From contig JADCLS010000001.1 in NCBI GenBank assembly GCA_026702845.1, positions 434,001 through 498,000 on the forward strand: a stretch of 64,000 bases of DNA, read 5' to 3'. Source of the stretch: Candidatus Heimdallarchaeota archaeon. GTDB taxonomy: Archaea; Asgardarchaeota; Heimdallarchaeia; Heimdallarchaeales; Kariarchaeaceae. Positions 1 through 8,691 of the stretch are shown one piece after another; positions within the stretch are counted from its first letter, which is position 1, and each line of letters starts with the position of its first letter. A program made the translations under genes and the position numbers. A model generated the notes under the pieces. The model made no database searches. It saw nothing but the letters and a program-made list of their open reading frames with translations, and was not told the DNA's origin.

Positions 1-129
1 TCCCTTGCAAAACCTCCAAGATCCAATATAAAACACATGTTTGCTGTACCTATCACAATGAGGATGGTGAGATAACATCCTTTTGAAAAGGAGGATCTTA
101 ACCTTTCTTTTCAATTGCTTGTCATCCAT
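1..129 (-). CDS. Partial zinc-binding protein, DUF2085-like
   Basis: A minus-strand gene starts with ATG at 129 and stays open for 43 codons to the left edge, so only its N-terminus is present. The peptide begins MDDKQLKRK and carries a histidine/cysteine-rich stretch (SHHPHCDRYSKH, then WRFCKG). The spacing of these residues resembles the start of archaeal DUF2085 membrane proteins, whose function is unknown; this family match is from memory and tentative. It is divergent from ahcY, with a 124-base shared upstream region. The short palindromes at 62-99 lie inside this reading frame and need no separate explanation. Confidence 0.6.
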   Translation of the reverse strand, partial: MDDKQLKRKVKILLFKRMLSHHPHCDRYSKHVFYIGSWRFCKG

Positions 130-218
130 ACTATTTGGCAATTTTATTACGAATTTAATAGATAGATATTGGAGATTAAATAAAACCTATTTGAGAGAAT
201 TTTTCATTGTCAAAAATC

Positions 219-231
219 TATATCTATATAT
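219..231 (+). promoter_or_regulatory. TATA element of ahcY
   Basis: An A/T-rich element (tatatctatata) is centred about 28 bases before the ahcY ATG at 254. In archaea the TATA box sits about 25-30 bases before the transcription start, so the mRNA would begin at or next to the start codon. No Shine-Dalgarno sequence is visible, which fits a leaderless message. Confidence 0.5.
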
Positions 232-253
232 GATATAATTCTTAGACCTCGTT

Positions 254-1513
254 ATGAGTGAAAAATTCAAGGTCAAGGATATTTCCATGGCTGAAAAAGG
301 TCGAATGAGAATCGATTGGGCAGAATCTCGTATGCCCGTATTGATGAGCCTAAGGAAAAAATTCAGTGAGACGAAACCACTTAAAGGTCAAAGAATTGCT
401 GGTTGTCTTCATGTGACAAAGGAAACTGCAGTTCTGGTTGAGACTCTGATTGCTGCCGGTGCAGAAGTTTCTTGGAGTGGTTGTAACCCACTTTCAACAA
501 ATGATGAAGTTGCTGCAGCACTTGCTGCTAATGATATCTCAATTTTTGCTTGGCATGGGATGAATACTGATGAATTTTACTGGGCAATAGATCAAACCTT
601 AGAGTTCAAACCCACTCTAACACTGGATGATGGTGCAGATCTAATCTTTCAAGTTCATAACAAACACCCAGAGTTAGCAAAAGAGATCATTGGTGGAACT
701 GAGGAAACAACCACTGGAGTTCATAGACTTCGTGCAATGGCTGATGATGAAAAATTGGCATATCCTGTGATTGCTGTTAATGATAGCCCTATTAAGTCCC
801 ACTTTGATAATCATTATGGAACAGGGCAATCAACTCTTGATGGAATTTTACGTGCAACTTCTATTCTCTTTGCTGGGAAGAAGGTTGTAGTAGCAGGATA
901 TGGTCAATGTGGTTCTGGTCTAGCTAAGAATGCCAAGGGTTTGGGTGCAGACGTAATTGTCACAGAAGTCGAACCTGTTGCTGCACTCAAAGCCACTCTT
1001 GATGGTCATAAAGTGATGAAAATGCAAGATGCTGCAAAGATCGGTGATGTATTCATTACTGCAACTGGTATGAAAGACGTAATTCCATTTGACTTTATCA
1101 ACGATATGAATGAAGGTGCTATCATCTGCAATACCGGTCATTATGATGTTGAAATAGCTGTTGATGAGTTAATTAAGAAAGCTGTATCAGTGCGAGAAAT
1201 CCGTGAAAACAATGAGGAGATTACTCTTGAGAATGGCAATAAAGTATATCTTCTGGCAAGAGGTCGATTGGTAAATCTAGCCGCAGCTGAAGGCCATCCT
1301 TCTGAAGTTATGGACATGTCATTTGCAGGTCAACTTATGGCTCTTATTTCTTTGGCAGAGGGTAAATTCCCCAAAGAGAATAAAGTATTCACCTTACCTT
1401 TTGAAATTGATCAGGATATTGCTACGGTGAAATTAGAATCTATGGGAATTGAGATTGATTCTCTGACTGAAGAGCAGATTAAATATCAAACTGCCTATGA
1501 TGAAGGAACATAA
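254..1513 (+). CDS. ahcY: S-adenosylhomocysteine hydrolase
   Basis: Splits S-adenosylhomocysteine into adenosine and homocysteine with bound NAD, which relieves product inhibition of methyltransferases. At 419 residues it has the usual archaeal length, without the insert found in many bacterial and eukaryotic forms. Visible signatures are the substrate-domain stretch GCLHVTKETAVL near the N-terminus, the DDGADL motif, ETTTGVHR, the NDSPIKSHFDNHYGTGQS region with catalytic lysine and aspartate, and the NAD site VVVAGYGQCGSG. The C-terminal KYQTAYDEGT is slightly shorter than the usual KPDHYRY-type tail. It appears to be a single-gene unit with a TATA box about 28 bases upstream. Confidence 0.97.
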   Translation: MSEKFKVKDISMAEKGRMRIDWAESRMPVLMSLRKKFSETKPLKGQRIAGCLHVTKETAVLVETLIAAGAEVSWSGCNPLSTNDEVAAALAANDISIFAWHGMNTDEFYWAIDQTLEFKPTLTLDDGADLIFQVHNKHPELAKEIIGGTEETTTGVHRLRAMADDEKLAYPVIAVNDSPIKSHFDNHYGTGQSTLDGILRATSILFAGKKVVVAGYGQCGSGLAKNAKGLGADVIVTEVEPVAALKATLDGHKVMKMQDAAKIGDVFITATGMKDVIPFDFINDMNEGAIICNTGHYDVEIAVDELIKKAVSVREIRENNEEITLENGNKVYLLARGRLVNLAAAEGHPSEVMDMSFAGQLMALISLAEGKFPKENKVFTLPFEIDQDIATVKLESMGIEIDSLTEEQIKYQTAYDEGT

Positions 1514-1638
1514 ATAATTTAAACAATTGTGTTTCATCATTTTCTTTGAAGAAATTATCATCAGTTTATAAATAAATAATTTTCGCTGAAAAGTGAATGA
1601 ATGTAGTTTAAAATTATAAGACAAAGCATAAATTATCT

Positions 1639-2445
1639 TTGGTAAATGATGATTTATTGAGGTCATCCGAACGAATAATTATTGCCTTTGCATCAATTAT
1701 TTTCATTGCACTTATGTCGCTTCTAGCCATTGATAATGGAAAGTATGACCTTCGATTTTCTCTCAATTTTGCTAATAGATCTTCAGCGTTTGGAATATTC
1801 TTCAATCAGTTTGGGGAAATACCTGGATGGATCACAGTTTTTCTCTTTAGCTCTGCATATATATTTAAAGAAAATAAGCTAACTATTTTTACTTCAATAT
1901 CTCTATTATATGATATAATTTGTGTGGTAGGCTTTATGATCCGTTTGGATATTGTTAGTGTCCTGCTATTGGTTAGTCTTCTAAGTACATTATCATATTA
2001 CTTAGCCACTCTCCTAGAGAGTGAAAAGATAAACTATTTAACCTATCTATCACAATTTTTCTTGTTATTGTTTCCTGGAATCATAATTACTACAATCAAA
2101 CATATTTGGGGTAGAATTCGTTTCCGAGATCTTCTATCAATCGAAGATTTCACTCCATGGTATTTCGTAAACGGATATACTGGTAATAGATCATTCCCTT
2201 CAGGTCATGTTTCAATGGGAATAATGGTATTTCCACTAATTAATTTGATTTTATTGCAGATTAAATCAAAACAATTGAAAATAGGATTGATTCTTCCTCT
2301 CATTTTGTGGCCAATACTAGTGGCTCTCGGGAGGATAAGGTATGGTGATCATTATGCAAGTGATGTGATTTTTTCAATCTTTATCGGTTCTGTTCTTTAT
2401 TATTATCTTAGTAATAGGTTTAAATCATATCTTGAAGATCAATAG
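1639..2445 (+). CDS. PAP2-family membrane phosphatase
   Basis: An integral membrane protein of about six helices with the three motifs of the PAP2/phosphatidic acid phosphatase superfamily: KHIWGRIRF (motif 1), SFPSGHVS (motif 2, catalytic histidine) and GRIRYGDHYASD (motif 3, nucleophilic histidine and aspartate). Members remove phosphate from lipid phosphates such as phosphatidate or isoprenyl diphosphate; the substrate here cannot be read from sequence. The start is TTG; the frame opens at 1612 and no ATG or GTG gives a full first helix. Its 3' end overlaps the convergent oxidoreductase gene by 26 bases. Confidence 0.85.
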   Translation: MVNDDLLRSSERIIIAFASIIFIALMSLLAIDNGKYDLRFSLNFANRSSAFGIFFNQFGEIPGWITVFLFSSAYIFKENKLTIFTSISLLYDIICVVGFMIRLDIVSVLLLVSLLSTLSYYLATLLESEKINYLTYLSQFFLLLFPGIIITTIKHIWGRIRFRDLLSIEDFTPWYFVNGYTGNRSFPSGHVSMGIMVFPLINLILLQIKSKQLKIGLILPLILWPILVALGRIRYGDHYASDVIFSIFIGSVLYYYLSNRFKSYLEDQ

Positions 2446-3787
2446 TAATATTCTGAATTCTCGCTTTGTCAGCAGCAAAAGCCATGATATGAGAGATATA
2501 TGATTCTTCAATATTTGTTAGGCCATTCTCATCATTTCCAGATATATACGCTTTAACACCTTGTACAAAGTTCTCCATAAATCTCATATCTCCTCCACCA
2601 TGCCCATCATCGGGATAAGTATCTATCAATACTTTCTTTGAATTGGTCAAGGAATCTGTTAGTTCCAGAAATTCGTGGGATAATTTAAAATGCCCCTCTA
2701 TTGTACCCCTAGTTCCTTCTATTCTAATATATCGTCCTTCTTCAGAAGAATGACCATGCATGGTTAATGACGCTGTTGAATGGTTTTCAAATTCAAGTAA
2801 AACAATTTGATGGTCAACAGTATTGTGATCTTTTATTTTATAAACACAACGTCCATACGGTCCAGTTTCTAAAGATTTTCTCCGGGCATCAAGGGATGGA
2901 TCTTCTGTAATTGTAGATATTGGCCATCCAAAGTATTGATTGACAAGATTAAAAGGGAAGAGAACCTTGAGTTTAGGATATTTGAGTACAGACTTGGCAA
3001 CAATTCGCTCAAGGAGATTGGATGAATTAGTAGATATGTGAAGTAAAGGGATAATATCTTCATAAATTCTTGGTGCATAATATAAACAGGAATCTTGCTC
3101 AGGACATCCATCTGTACATCTTGAAGGCAATATTTCAGAATTTTTGTGGGTTAAGAAGTGTAATCCCCCTACAGAGCTGATCATTTTAGGCTTTCCCAAA
3201 TACCAGTAAAGTAAATCAAGATCATGGGAGCACTTTGCAAGAATCATTGGAGAAGATTGCTCACGGTTGTGCCAATTACCTCTTACATAAGAATGAGCAT
3301 AATGGTAATAGGATACGTTTTCTTGCATAGAAATATTTACAATGGTTCCAATTGTATCTTGTTCGATTATTTTTTTAATAGTGGAATAATAATCAGTATA
3401 TCTCAAAACATGAGCAATCTGAATATAACAAGATGCTTTTTTTGCCAGATCTACGATATTATTAATCTCCTCCTCTCTGTTAGCCATGGGTTTTTCAAGA
3501 AGCAGATGATACCCCTTCTCCATACCCATTAAAGCAGGTTCGAGATGTTCATTATCAGGTGTGGTGATTATCAATATATCTGATAACTTATCTAATTTGA
3601 ACAAATTATAATATGTATCGAAAATAAATTCAGAATTGAGTTGATACTTATTTGCAAATAGACTTCTTCTCCGTTCATTTGGCTCAACTACACCGATAAT
3701 CTGAATAGAATCAGGTTTCTTATGTGCATAAGAGGCGTAGATATTTCCACGATCACCGGCGCCAATAACAATGGCTGATAATATCAT
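2420..3787 (-). CDS. Gfo/Idh/MocA-family oxidoreductase
   Basis: A 455-residue NAD(P)-dependent dehydrogenase of the glucose-fructose oxidoreductase/inositol dehydrogenase family. The N-terminal Rossmann fold starts AIVIGAGDRGNIYA, and the family EKP motif appears as LLLEKPMANREEE. A histidine-containing segment (KCSHDLDLLYW) follows in the catalytic domain. Such enzymes oxidise or epimerise sugars and cyclitols. A cysteine group near the middle (CTDGCPEQDSC) is an insertion I do not associate with the core family and may bind a metal. The gene is convergent with the PAP2 gene and sits 44 bases beyond the end of a geranylgeranyl reductase gene on the same strand, so it may be the last gene of that unit. 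Confidence 0.85.
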   Translation of the reverse strand: MILSAIVIGAGDRGNIYASYAHKKPDSIQIIGVVEPNERRRSLFANKYQLNSEFIFDTYYNLFKLDKLSDILIITTPDNEHLEPALMGMEKGYHLLLEKPMANREEEINNIVDLAKKASCYIQIAHVLRYTDYYSTIKKIIEQDTIGTIVNISMQENVSYYHYAHSYVRGNWHNREQSSPMILAKCSHDLDLLYWYLGKPKMISSVGGLHFLTHKNSEILPSRCTDGCPEQDSCLYYAPRIYEDIIPLLHISTNSSNLLERIVAKSVLKYPKLKVLFPFNLVNQYFGWPISTITEDPSLDARRKSLETGPYGRCVYKIKDHNTVDHQIVLLEFENHSTASLTMHGHSSEEGRYIRIEGTRGTIEGHFKLSHEFLELTDSLTNSKKVLIDTYPDDGHGGGDMRFMENFVQGVKAYISGNDENGLTNIEESYISHIMAFAADKARIQNITIDLQDMI

Positions 3788-3831
3788 ATCTGAATTATTC
3801 TTATTCCTTAATTAAAAACACTGCAAAGGAT

Positions 3832-5175
3832 TTACATTATTTGCATTATCTGATCCCTTCTTTGTATCCAATTTACCAAGTTCTCAGGATCTTTGGGATA
3901 ATCAGAATAGATTTTCTTCAATTTATCTAATTTAGTGGATAGTTTATACAACTTGAATAACAAATCAAAACGTGGAAATGACAAAATGATTTTTCTAATT
4001 ATAGAGAAAGGTGTTACTTTGATCTCATCACCAGCCAATATTATCTCTAGGTCATTTTTGCTTAATAAATCACGGGAGAAAATGAATCTAAATCCAGCCT
4101 CTCCAATATTTTCCAAAAACCTTGTGATTGCATAAGACACAGCTGATTCAGCTCCTATCTCCAATTGAAGTTTCACATTGTATTCCCATAGATCTTCCCG
4201 GCTGATCTTCATTAAATGTATTACTTTAGCGATTGCAGAACCAGCATAATATCCCGCTAATAAAGCAGGCCCATGTCCTTCCGCAGTTAAGGGGTCAGTG
4301 GTAGCTCCTGCATCTCCTACACATATTCCACCATTAAAAGTCGAACAATCAAATGTTGGTCGCATTGTAATCAAACCTCCCCCCTGCTCTAAAATAATGT
4401 ATTCTTCATCTAGGAAGTATTTAGCAATTGTATCTTTGAAGATCTCCTTCATTGATTTACTGGTATGTTGAGATTTCATCCAACCAGTACCAACATTCAG
4501 TCTTTTTTCCCCCTTAGAGAAAATCCATAGATATCCAGGGAAAATCTCCATATCCTTCTCATAGATCATTCTGTACTCTTCTTTGAATTTATGGGGAGTA
4601 TTCATTTCCCAGATTTCTCTATATGCTGCAGTAATATGTGTATCTGGAATTTTATTTCGTAAACCCAATGAGAATTCATCCGGAAGTTTGGTTCTGATTG
4701 CTGCTTGGGTTCCAGAAGCATCAACAATAACTTTTGCATAGTACCGCTTTTCTTTACCTTCTTGAATGCAGAATATCCCCCGTACGTAGTTATCTTCAAG
4801 GATTGGTTGTTTAACAGATGTTCTATCAATTAATTTCACCCCTAGGGAAAGACAGTGAGAGAGCAAACGTTGACCATATTCTCTTCTATTTACAGTGAAT
4901 CCAGGTAAAGGCCGAACTATTTCCTTGTCACCAGCTACAAAAACTCCATTCACTAGATGATCAGCTATCTCCTCTCCTGCAGGAGGAGAAATTGAAAGCT
5001 TTTCTTGAAGGAATTTTACTGCTTTCAAATCTAGAGCATCCCCACATGCTTTTTTTCCTATTTGATCTATTGGTTTCCTATCTACTAGTAACACTCTTAC
5101 TTGTTTAGTTGCGAGTGTAATTGCAGTAATCACCCCCGCGGGTCCAGCACCTACAACAATTACATCAAATGACAT
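3832..5175 (-). CDS. Geranylgeranyl reductase family protein (copy A)
   Basis: An FAD-dependent reductase of the geranylgeranyl reductase/digeranylgeranylglycerophospholipid reductase family, which in archaea saturates double bonds of isoprenoid lipid chains. The FAD-binding GAGPAG motif is at residues 8-13, the ACGDALD motif follows near residue 45, and the family Y-x-W-x-F element appears as PGYLWIFSKG, followed by NVGTGW. The second FAD motif is GGICVGDAGATTDPLTAEG. It is clearly paralogous to the next gene upstream (start 6608), with matching motifs throughout, so the pair looks like a tandem duplication 74 bases apart. Which double bonds or lipids each copy handles is unknown. Confidence 0.9.
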   Translation of the reverse strand: MSFDVIVVGAGPAGVITAITLATKQVRVLLVDRKPIDQIGKKACGDALDLKAVKFLQEKLSISPPAGEEIADHLVNGVFVAGDKEIVRPLPGFTVNRREYGQRLLSHCLSLGVKLIDRTSVKQPILEDNYVRGIFCIQEGKEKRYYAKVIVDASGTQAAIRTKLPDEFSLGLRNKIPDTHITAAYREIWEMNTPHKFKEEYRMIYEKDMEIFPGYLWIFSKGEKRLNVGTGWMKSQHTSKSMKEIFKDTIAKYFLDEEYIILEQGGGLITMRPTFDCSTFNGGICVGDAGATTDPLTAEGHGPALLAGYYAGSAIAKVIHLMKISREDLWEYNVKLQLEIGAESAVSYAITRFLENIGEAGFRFIFSRDLLSKNDLEIILAGDEIKVTPFSIIRKIILSFPRFDLLFKLYKLSTKLDKLKKIYSDYPKDPENLVNWIQRRDQIMQIM

Positions 5176-5249
5176 TAATATAGCCTTGAGTGTTCCTTAT
5201 TTAAAACACGCAATCATTTCAATATGCAATTTTGAATTATTTAGTTTAT

Positions 5250-6608
5250 TTAAAGCACCTCTCCAAGGACTTCATTTCGGCTGTTTATCCATGAATTTAG
5301 ATTTTTGGGTTCTGCAGGATAATTATCATAAATAGCACCTAGCTTGCTGACTTGATTAATTAATTTTTTCATTTTTAGTAGGATGTCCACTCTAGGCATC
5401 GCTCGAAGAATTTTAATTATTAATGAGGTAAATCCTATATTCAATTCTTCACCTTCAAAAATAGCTGCCATTTCATCCTCAGTAATGAGTTTTCGTTTTA
5501 ATACAAAATCCAGTCCATCTCCCCCCAATTCTCTTAGAAATTGTAAAGTTGCGTAACTGATTGCATTTCTTCTTCCATAATGAGCTTGAACTTTTCTGTT
5601 ATATTCCCATAACCCCTCTCGGGATACATTACTATTATCGAGGGCGTTAATTATGGCAGAACCTGCATAAAATCCACTAACAAGGGCAGGCCCATGTCCT
5701 TCTGCTGTTGTCGGATCGGCCATACATCCCGCATCCCCAACGAGTACTCCTCCGTTAAATGTAAGGCAATCAAATGTAGGCCTCATGGGAATCTGACCTC
5801 CACCTGAATGCAGTATTTCATAATCATCATCAGCATAATACTTGCGAAATGCCTCTCTGAATATCTCTCTCATCGATTTATCAGCTTGGGGTTCACTCTT
5901 CAACCACCCAGTTCCAATATTGAGCAGATTTTCCCCTTTTGTAAAAAACCAGATATAACCTGGTGGTGGGATTTCAGGTTCATAGGTAAGATCTATTCGT
6001 TTGGGAAATTTATGTGGTTGTTTCATTCTAACTATTTCTCTATATGCTGCTGCAATATGGTGATCTTCAATTTTACCTCTTATTCCAAGGGAAAACCCTT
6101 CTGGTAATTTGCTTCTTATTGCACCAAGTGTTCCTGAACAATCTGCAACTACTTTGGCATATATTTCAACCAATTTTCCATCTTTTTTATATCGTACTCC
6201 AACAACCATGTTTTCCTCAATTATCACCTCTCTAACAGGTGCATTATCAACAACAATCACACCTAATTCTTGGCATTCCTTTAGCAATCGTTGACCATAT
6301 GTATGTCTATTCATGGTATACCCTGGTGCTGCAAATGCAATACTTTGTTTTTGAGTTGAAACAGAAAGTAACTCTAGATTCTCAGCTATTTCATTATCGT
6401 GCGGCATAGAAATATGTAGATTGTCATGAAGTATTTGAGGACTACTCATATCTAGAGCATCTCCACAATTCTTATTTCCAATTTCTTCATGTTTCTTTCT
6501 GTCTACTAAAATGACAGATTTACCGCTTTTTGCTACTGTCAAGGCCGTACCCATTCCTGCTGGGCCACCACCCACAACTATCACATCATAGATAGTACTC
6601 ATGTTCAC
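5250..6608 (-). CDS. Geranylgeranyl reductase family protein (copy B)
   Basis: A second FAD-dependent geranylgeranyl reductase-type enzyme of 452 residues, paralogous to the downstream copy. It shows the FAD motif GGGPAGMG, then NCGDALDMSS, PPGYIWFFTKGENLLNIGTGW split over the substrate-pocket element, and GGVLVGDAGCMADPTTAEG. The start ATG at 6608 could also be replaced by the in-frame ATG two codons later. Both copies likely act at the inner membrane face on lipid or quinone isoprenoid chains. It is the first gene of a minus-strand run (copy B, copy A, oxidoreductase) and diverges from the small charged protein gene. Confidence 0.9.
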   Translation of the reverse strand: MNMSTIYDVIVVGGGPAGMGTALTVAKSGKSVILVDRKKHEEIGNKNCGDALDMSSPQILHDNLHISMPHDNEIAENLELLSVSTQKQSIAFAAPGYTMNRHTYGQRLLKECQELGVIVVDNAPVREVIIEENMVVGVRYKKDGKLVEIYAKVVADCSGTLGAIRSKLPEGFSLGIRGKIEDHHIAAAYREIVRMKQPHKFPKRIDLTYEPEIPPPGYIWFFTKGENLLNIGTGWLKSEPQADKSMREIFREAFRKYYADDDYEILHSGGGQIPMRPTFDCLTFNGGVLVGDAGCMADPTTAEGHGPALVSGFYAGSAIINALDNSNVSREGLWEYNRKVQAHYGRRNAISYATLQFLRELGGDGLDFVLKRKLITEDEMAAIFEGEELNIGFTSLIIKILRAMPRVDILLKMKKLINQVSKLGAIYDNYPAEPKNLNSWINSRNEVLGEVL

Positions 6609-6673
6609 TACTCGAATGGTAAATGATCATTATTTAAGCTAATCAGTAATCGATTCTCCGTTCGATCAATCAT

Positions 6674-6684
6674 CTATATAAATA
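6674..6684 (+). promoter_or_regulatory. TATA element of the small charged-protein gene
   Basis: The sequence ctatataaata lies about 34-44 bases before the ATG at 6718. That places the expected transcription start near 6705-6712, giving a very short leader. An aggag run just after it (6684-6688) is too far upstream to act as a ribosome-binding site. Confidence 0.5.
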
Positions 6685-6717
6685 GGAGTAGTAATAATAT
6701 TAGTAGGTAGTGTGTAT

Positions 6718-7026
6718 ATGTCAGACAAGAATTGGAAATCTAAGATAAAGGAAAAAACAAATAAAATTCATGAACGTGCAGATGATTTGAAACAGACCAC
6801 TGATGCTGCATTAAAAGATAAAGGGGATAAATTGAGGGAGGGTACAAAAAAAGCCATGGATGCAACGGGCAGCAAGCTCAAAGAATCAGGAGAGAAACTT
6901 GCTGAAAGCACTGATAAAATAGGGAAAAAAATTATCGAGGGTGCTAAAGACGTTGTTGAGGGGATAAAATCTGAAGATAATAAGGAAATAGCATCAATCG
7001 CCATTGCGTCACTTTTTCTACTTTGA
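6718..7026 (+). CDS. Small highly charged helical protein, LEA-like
   Basis: A 102-residue hydrophilic protein rich in lysine, glutamate and aspartate with 11-residue-like repeats (for example DKGDKLREGTKKAMD, GSKLKESGEKLAES), ending in a short hydrophobic tail (SIAIASLFLL). The pattern is that of an amphipathic helix of the late-embryogenesis-abundant or apolipoprotein style. Such proteins often bind membranes or protect under stress, but nothing here proves that. ATG at 6718 is preferred over the in-frame GTG at 6712 because of the TATA-to-start distance. It stands alone between divergent geranylgeranyl reductase genes and cofE. Confidence 0.7.
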   Translation: MSDKNWKSKIKEKTNKIHERADDLKQTTDAALKDKGDKLREGTKKAMDATGSKLKESGEKLAESTDKIGKKIIEGAKDVVEGIKSEDNKEIASIAIASLFLL

Positions 7027-7105
7027 TTGAATAAATATTTTAATTTTACATGCATAGAATGAGAGAGATACAAGACTTTAATTCGATAAATAAAATAAAT
7101 ATCAT

Positions 7106-7909
7106 ATGGTTGTGCAAATCTATCCAGTTAAATCTCCCAAGATCATAGGTTTTGGAGAGGATGTTTTTGATATTTTTATCAATGCTCTTAGTAATTCTAA
7201 TGTAGAGATAGAGGATGGTGATATAATATCTATCACTTCTAAAGTAATTTCGATGCAACAAAAAGCAGCAGTGCTTCTAGATTCAATACTGCCTTCTGAG
7301 GAGGCCCGTACTTTAGGGATTGAAGCATCAATGGATCCTCGAGTGGCCCAACTTGTGATGGATGAAGCAGAAGGTGAGATAATTGGGCAGGTATTTCATG
7401 CCATACTTGCTAAAACCCCCTATGGACTTTCAGCAAATGCAGGTATTGATCTTTCAAATTGCCCTGATGGTTATGCCTTATTACTCCCAAAACAACCAAA
7501 CCAAGAAGCAGTGATATTTAGAAACAAAATAAAGGAGCATTTTAAGAAGACTGTAGCAGTAATCATCACAGATAGTAGAACTATCCCACTGCGTAAAGGT
7601 ACTACAGCAGTTGCAATTGGGATCGCTGGAATGGAACCAATCATAGATGAAAGAGGCAACAAGGACCTCTATGGATATACCATGGCAATATCTTCTCGAG
7701 CCATAGCAGATAATGTGGCGAATTGTTGCAATTTAGTGATGGGAGAAACCAATGAGCAAACACCTTTTGCTATTGCGAAAGGGATAGAATACCATAAAGC
7801 TGAGGGTCAAAGCATGCTATCTGCATTAATGCCCGAAGATCAATGCCTCTATTTTGCCCCTCTAATGAAGGCAATTGAAGCATATAAAGAAAAATCTAAG
7901 ATTCGTTAG
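7106..7909 (+). CDS. cofE: Coenzyme F420-0:L-glutamate ligase
   Basis: Adds glutamate residues to F420-0 using GTP, the last step in making the deazaflavin cofactor F420. The 267-residue length is typical of archaeal CofE. Signatures are SKVISMQQ near residue 45, SANAGIDLSNCPDG near 113, ITDSRTIPLRKGTTAVAIG near 155, and the metal/nucleotide region DERGNKDLYGY. No other F420 synthesis gene is in the window, but the nearby adenylating enzyme at 19977 is related to F390 synthetases. The 3' end overlaps a convergent membrane-protein gene by 14 bases. Confidence 0.95.
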   Translation: MVVQIYPVKSPKIIGFGEDVFDIFINALSNSNVEIEDGDIISITSKVISMQQKAAVLLDSILPSEEARTLGIEASMDPRVAQLVMDEAEGEIIGQVFHAILAKTPYGLSANAGIDLSNCPDGYALLLPKQPNQEAVIFRNKIKEHFKKTVAVIITDSRTIPLRKGTTAVAIGIAGMEPIIDERGNKDLYGYTMAISSRAIADNVANCCNLVMGETNEQTPFAIAKGIEYHKAEGQSMLSALMPEDQCLYFAPLMKAIEAYKEKSKIR

Positions 7910-8666
7910 AAATCTCCTCTCCACATACTTGGCAAGTTCTACTAGTTGATGCAATATAACTACGACAACCCGGACAAATAATTGGTTCTGCACCACTAGC
8001 AAGAATTTGATATGTTCTGTCAGTAAATTGATATTCTTGTGAATAATTTAATTGCTGCGAGATTTCTTCTTCCTTTAGTTTTCGTTTCAGAAAGAAGGAG
8101 ATTACAATGAACCAAGCCATAAAAATGGATAATATATAGGCAGAGGTCAGATTGAGAATATTCATTAATATAAGGAAAATAAACATAAATAAGGCGAATA
8201 TAGGTAAAATGAACAAAACAAAGTACCATAAACCTGCTAATAATCCGAAAAATAACGAGAATGCCACATACTGTGCAAGCATGTAACTCTCGCTTCGTGT
8301 GATATCTTCCAGCTCTTTTGCATCTGATAAATTGAGTTTCAACTCATTCCAATCACTTGTGATATCAGACATATTGTAACGATCTGATTGTGTCAATAAA
8401 ATAAATATAAGAAGAAAATCAATAAAAATCGTAACAAATTGCATATAGAGATAATTCCTAAATAAGTTGAAAATCTCAGGAATTTCTACATTGATCAATA
8501 TCAGTAGATTATAGGTATAGTCAGAAATAATCCAAACCGTAGTACTAAATGAGACATGAACTAAGCCTGCAATCCCAATTAAAAGTGTAATGAGGTGAAA
8601 TGGATCCTCTTTTTTCTGTTTTCTCCATAATGGGATAATTTCTATCTGATCGAAGAGCACTACCAC
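7896..8666 (-). CDS. Membrane protein with C-terminal zinc ribbon
   Basis: A 256-residue protein with about four membrane helices (one pair near residues 25-115 and another pair near 130-195), then a cytoplasmic tail ending in a zinc ribbon: CPGCRSYIASTSRTCQVCGEE, broken here as CPGC and CQVC spaced 13 residues. The start is GTG at 8666; an overlapping ATG is out of frame. Proteins of this build are common and mostly uncharacterised in archaea. It lies 25 bases beyond the kae1 stop codon on the same strand, so the two could be cotranscribed with kae1 upstream. Confidence 0.65.
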   Translation of the reverse strand: MVVLFDQIEIIPLWRKQKKEDPFHLITLLIGIAGLVHVSFSTTVWIISDYTYNLLILINVEIPEIFNLFRNYLYMQFVTIFIDFLLIFILLTQSDRYNMSDITSDWNELKLNLSDAKELEDITRSESYMLAQYVAFSLFFGLLAGLWYFVLFILPIFALFMFIFLILMNILNLTSAYILSIFMAWFIVISFFLKRKLKEEEISQQLNYSQEYQFTDRTYQILASGAEPIICPGCRSYIASTSRTCQVCGEEISNES

Positions 8667-8691
8667 ATGGTAAACTTATATGAACTCTATA

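Noticed and set aside
62..99. Short inverted repeats (GGATG/CATCC and CCTTTTGAAAAGG) near the left edge, first taken for a terminator or small RNA
   Set aside because: They lie inside an open minus-strand reading frame with a convincing histidine/cysteine-rich peptide, so coding explains the region better.
130..253. Possible SAH riboswitch upstream of ahcY
   Set aside because: SAH riboswitches are bacterial, the gap is A/T-rich without clear structure, and the TATA spacing implies a leaderless transcript.
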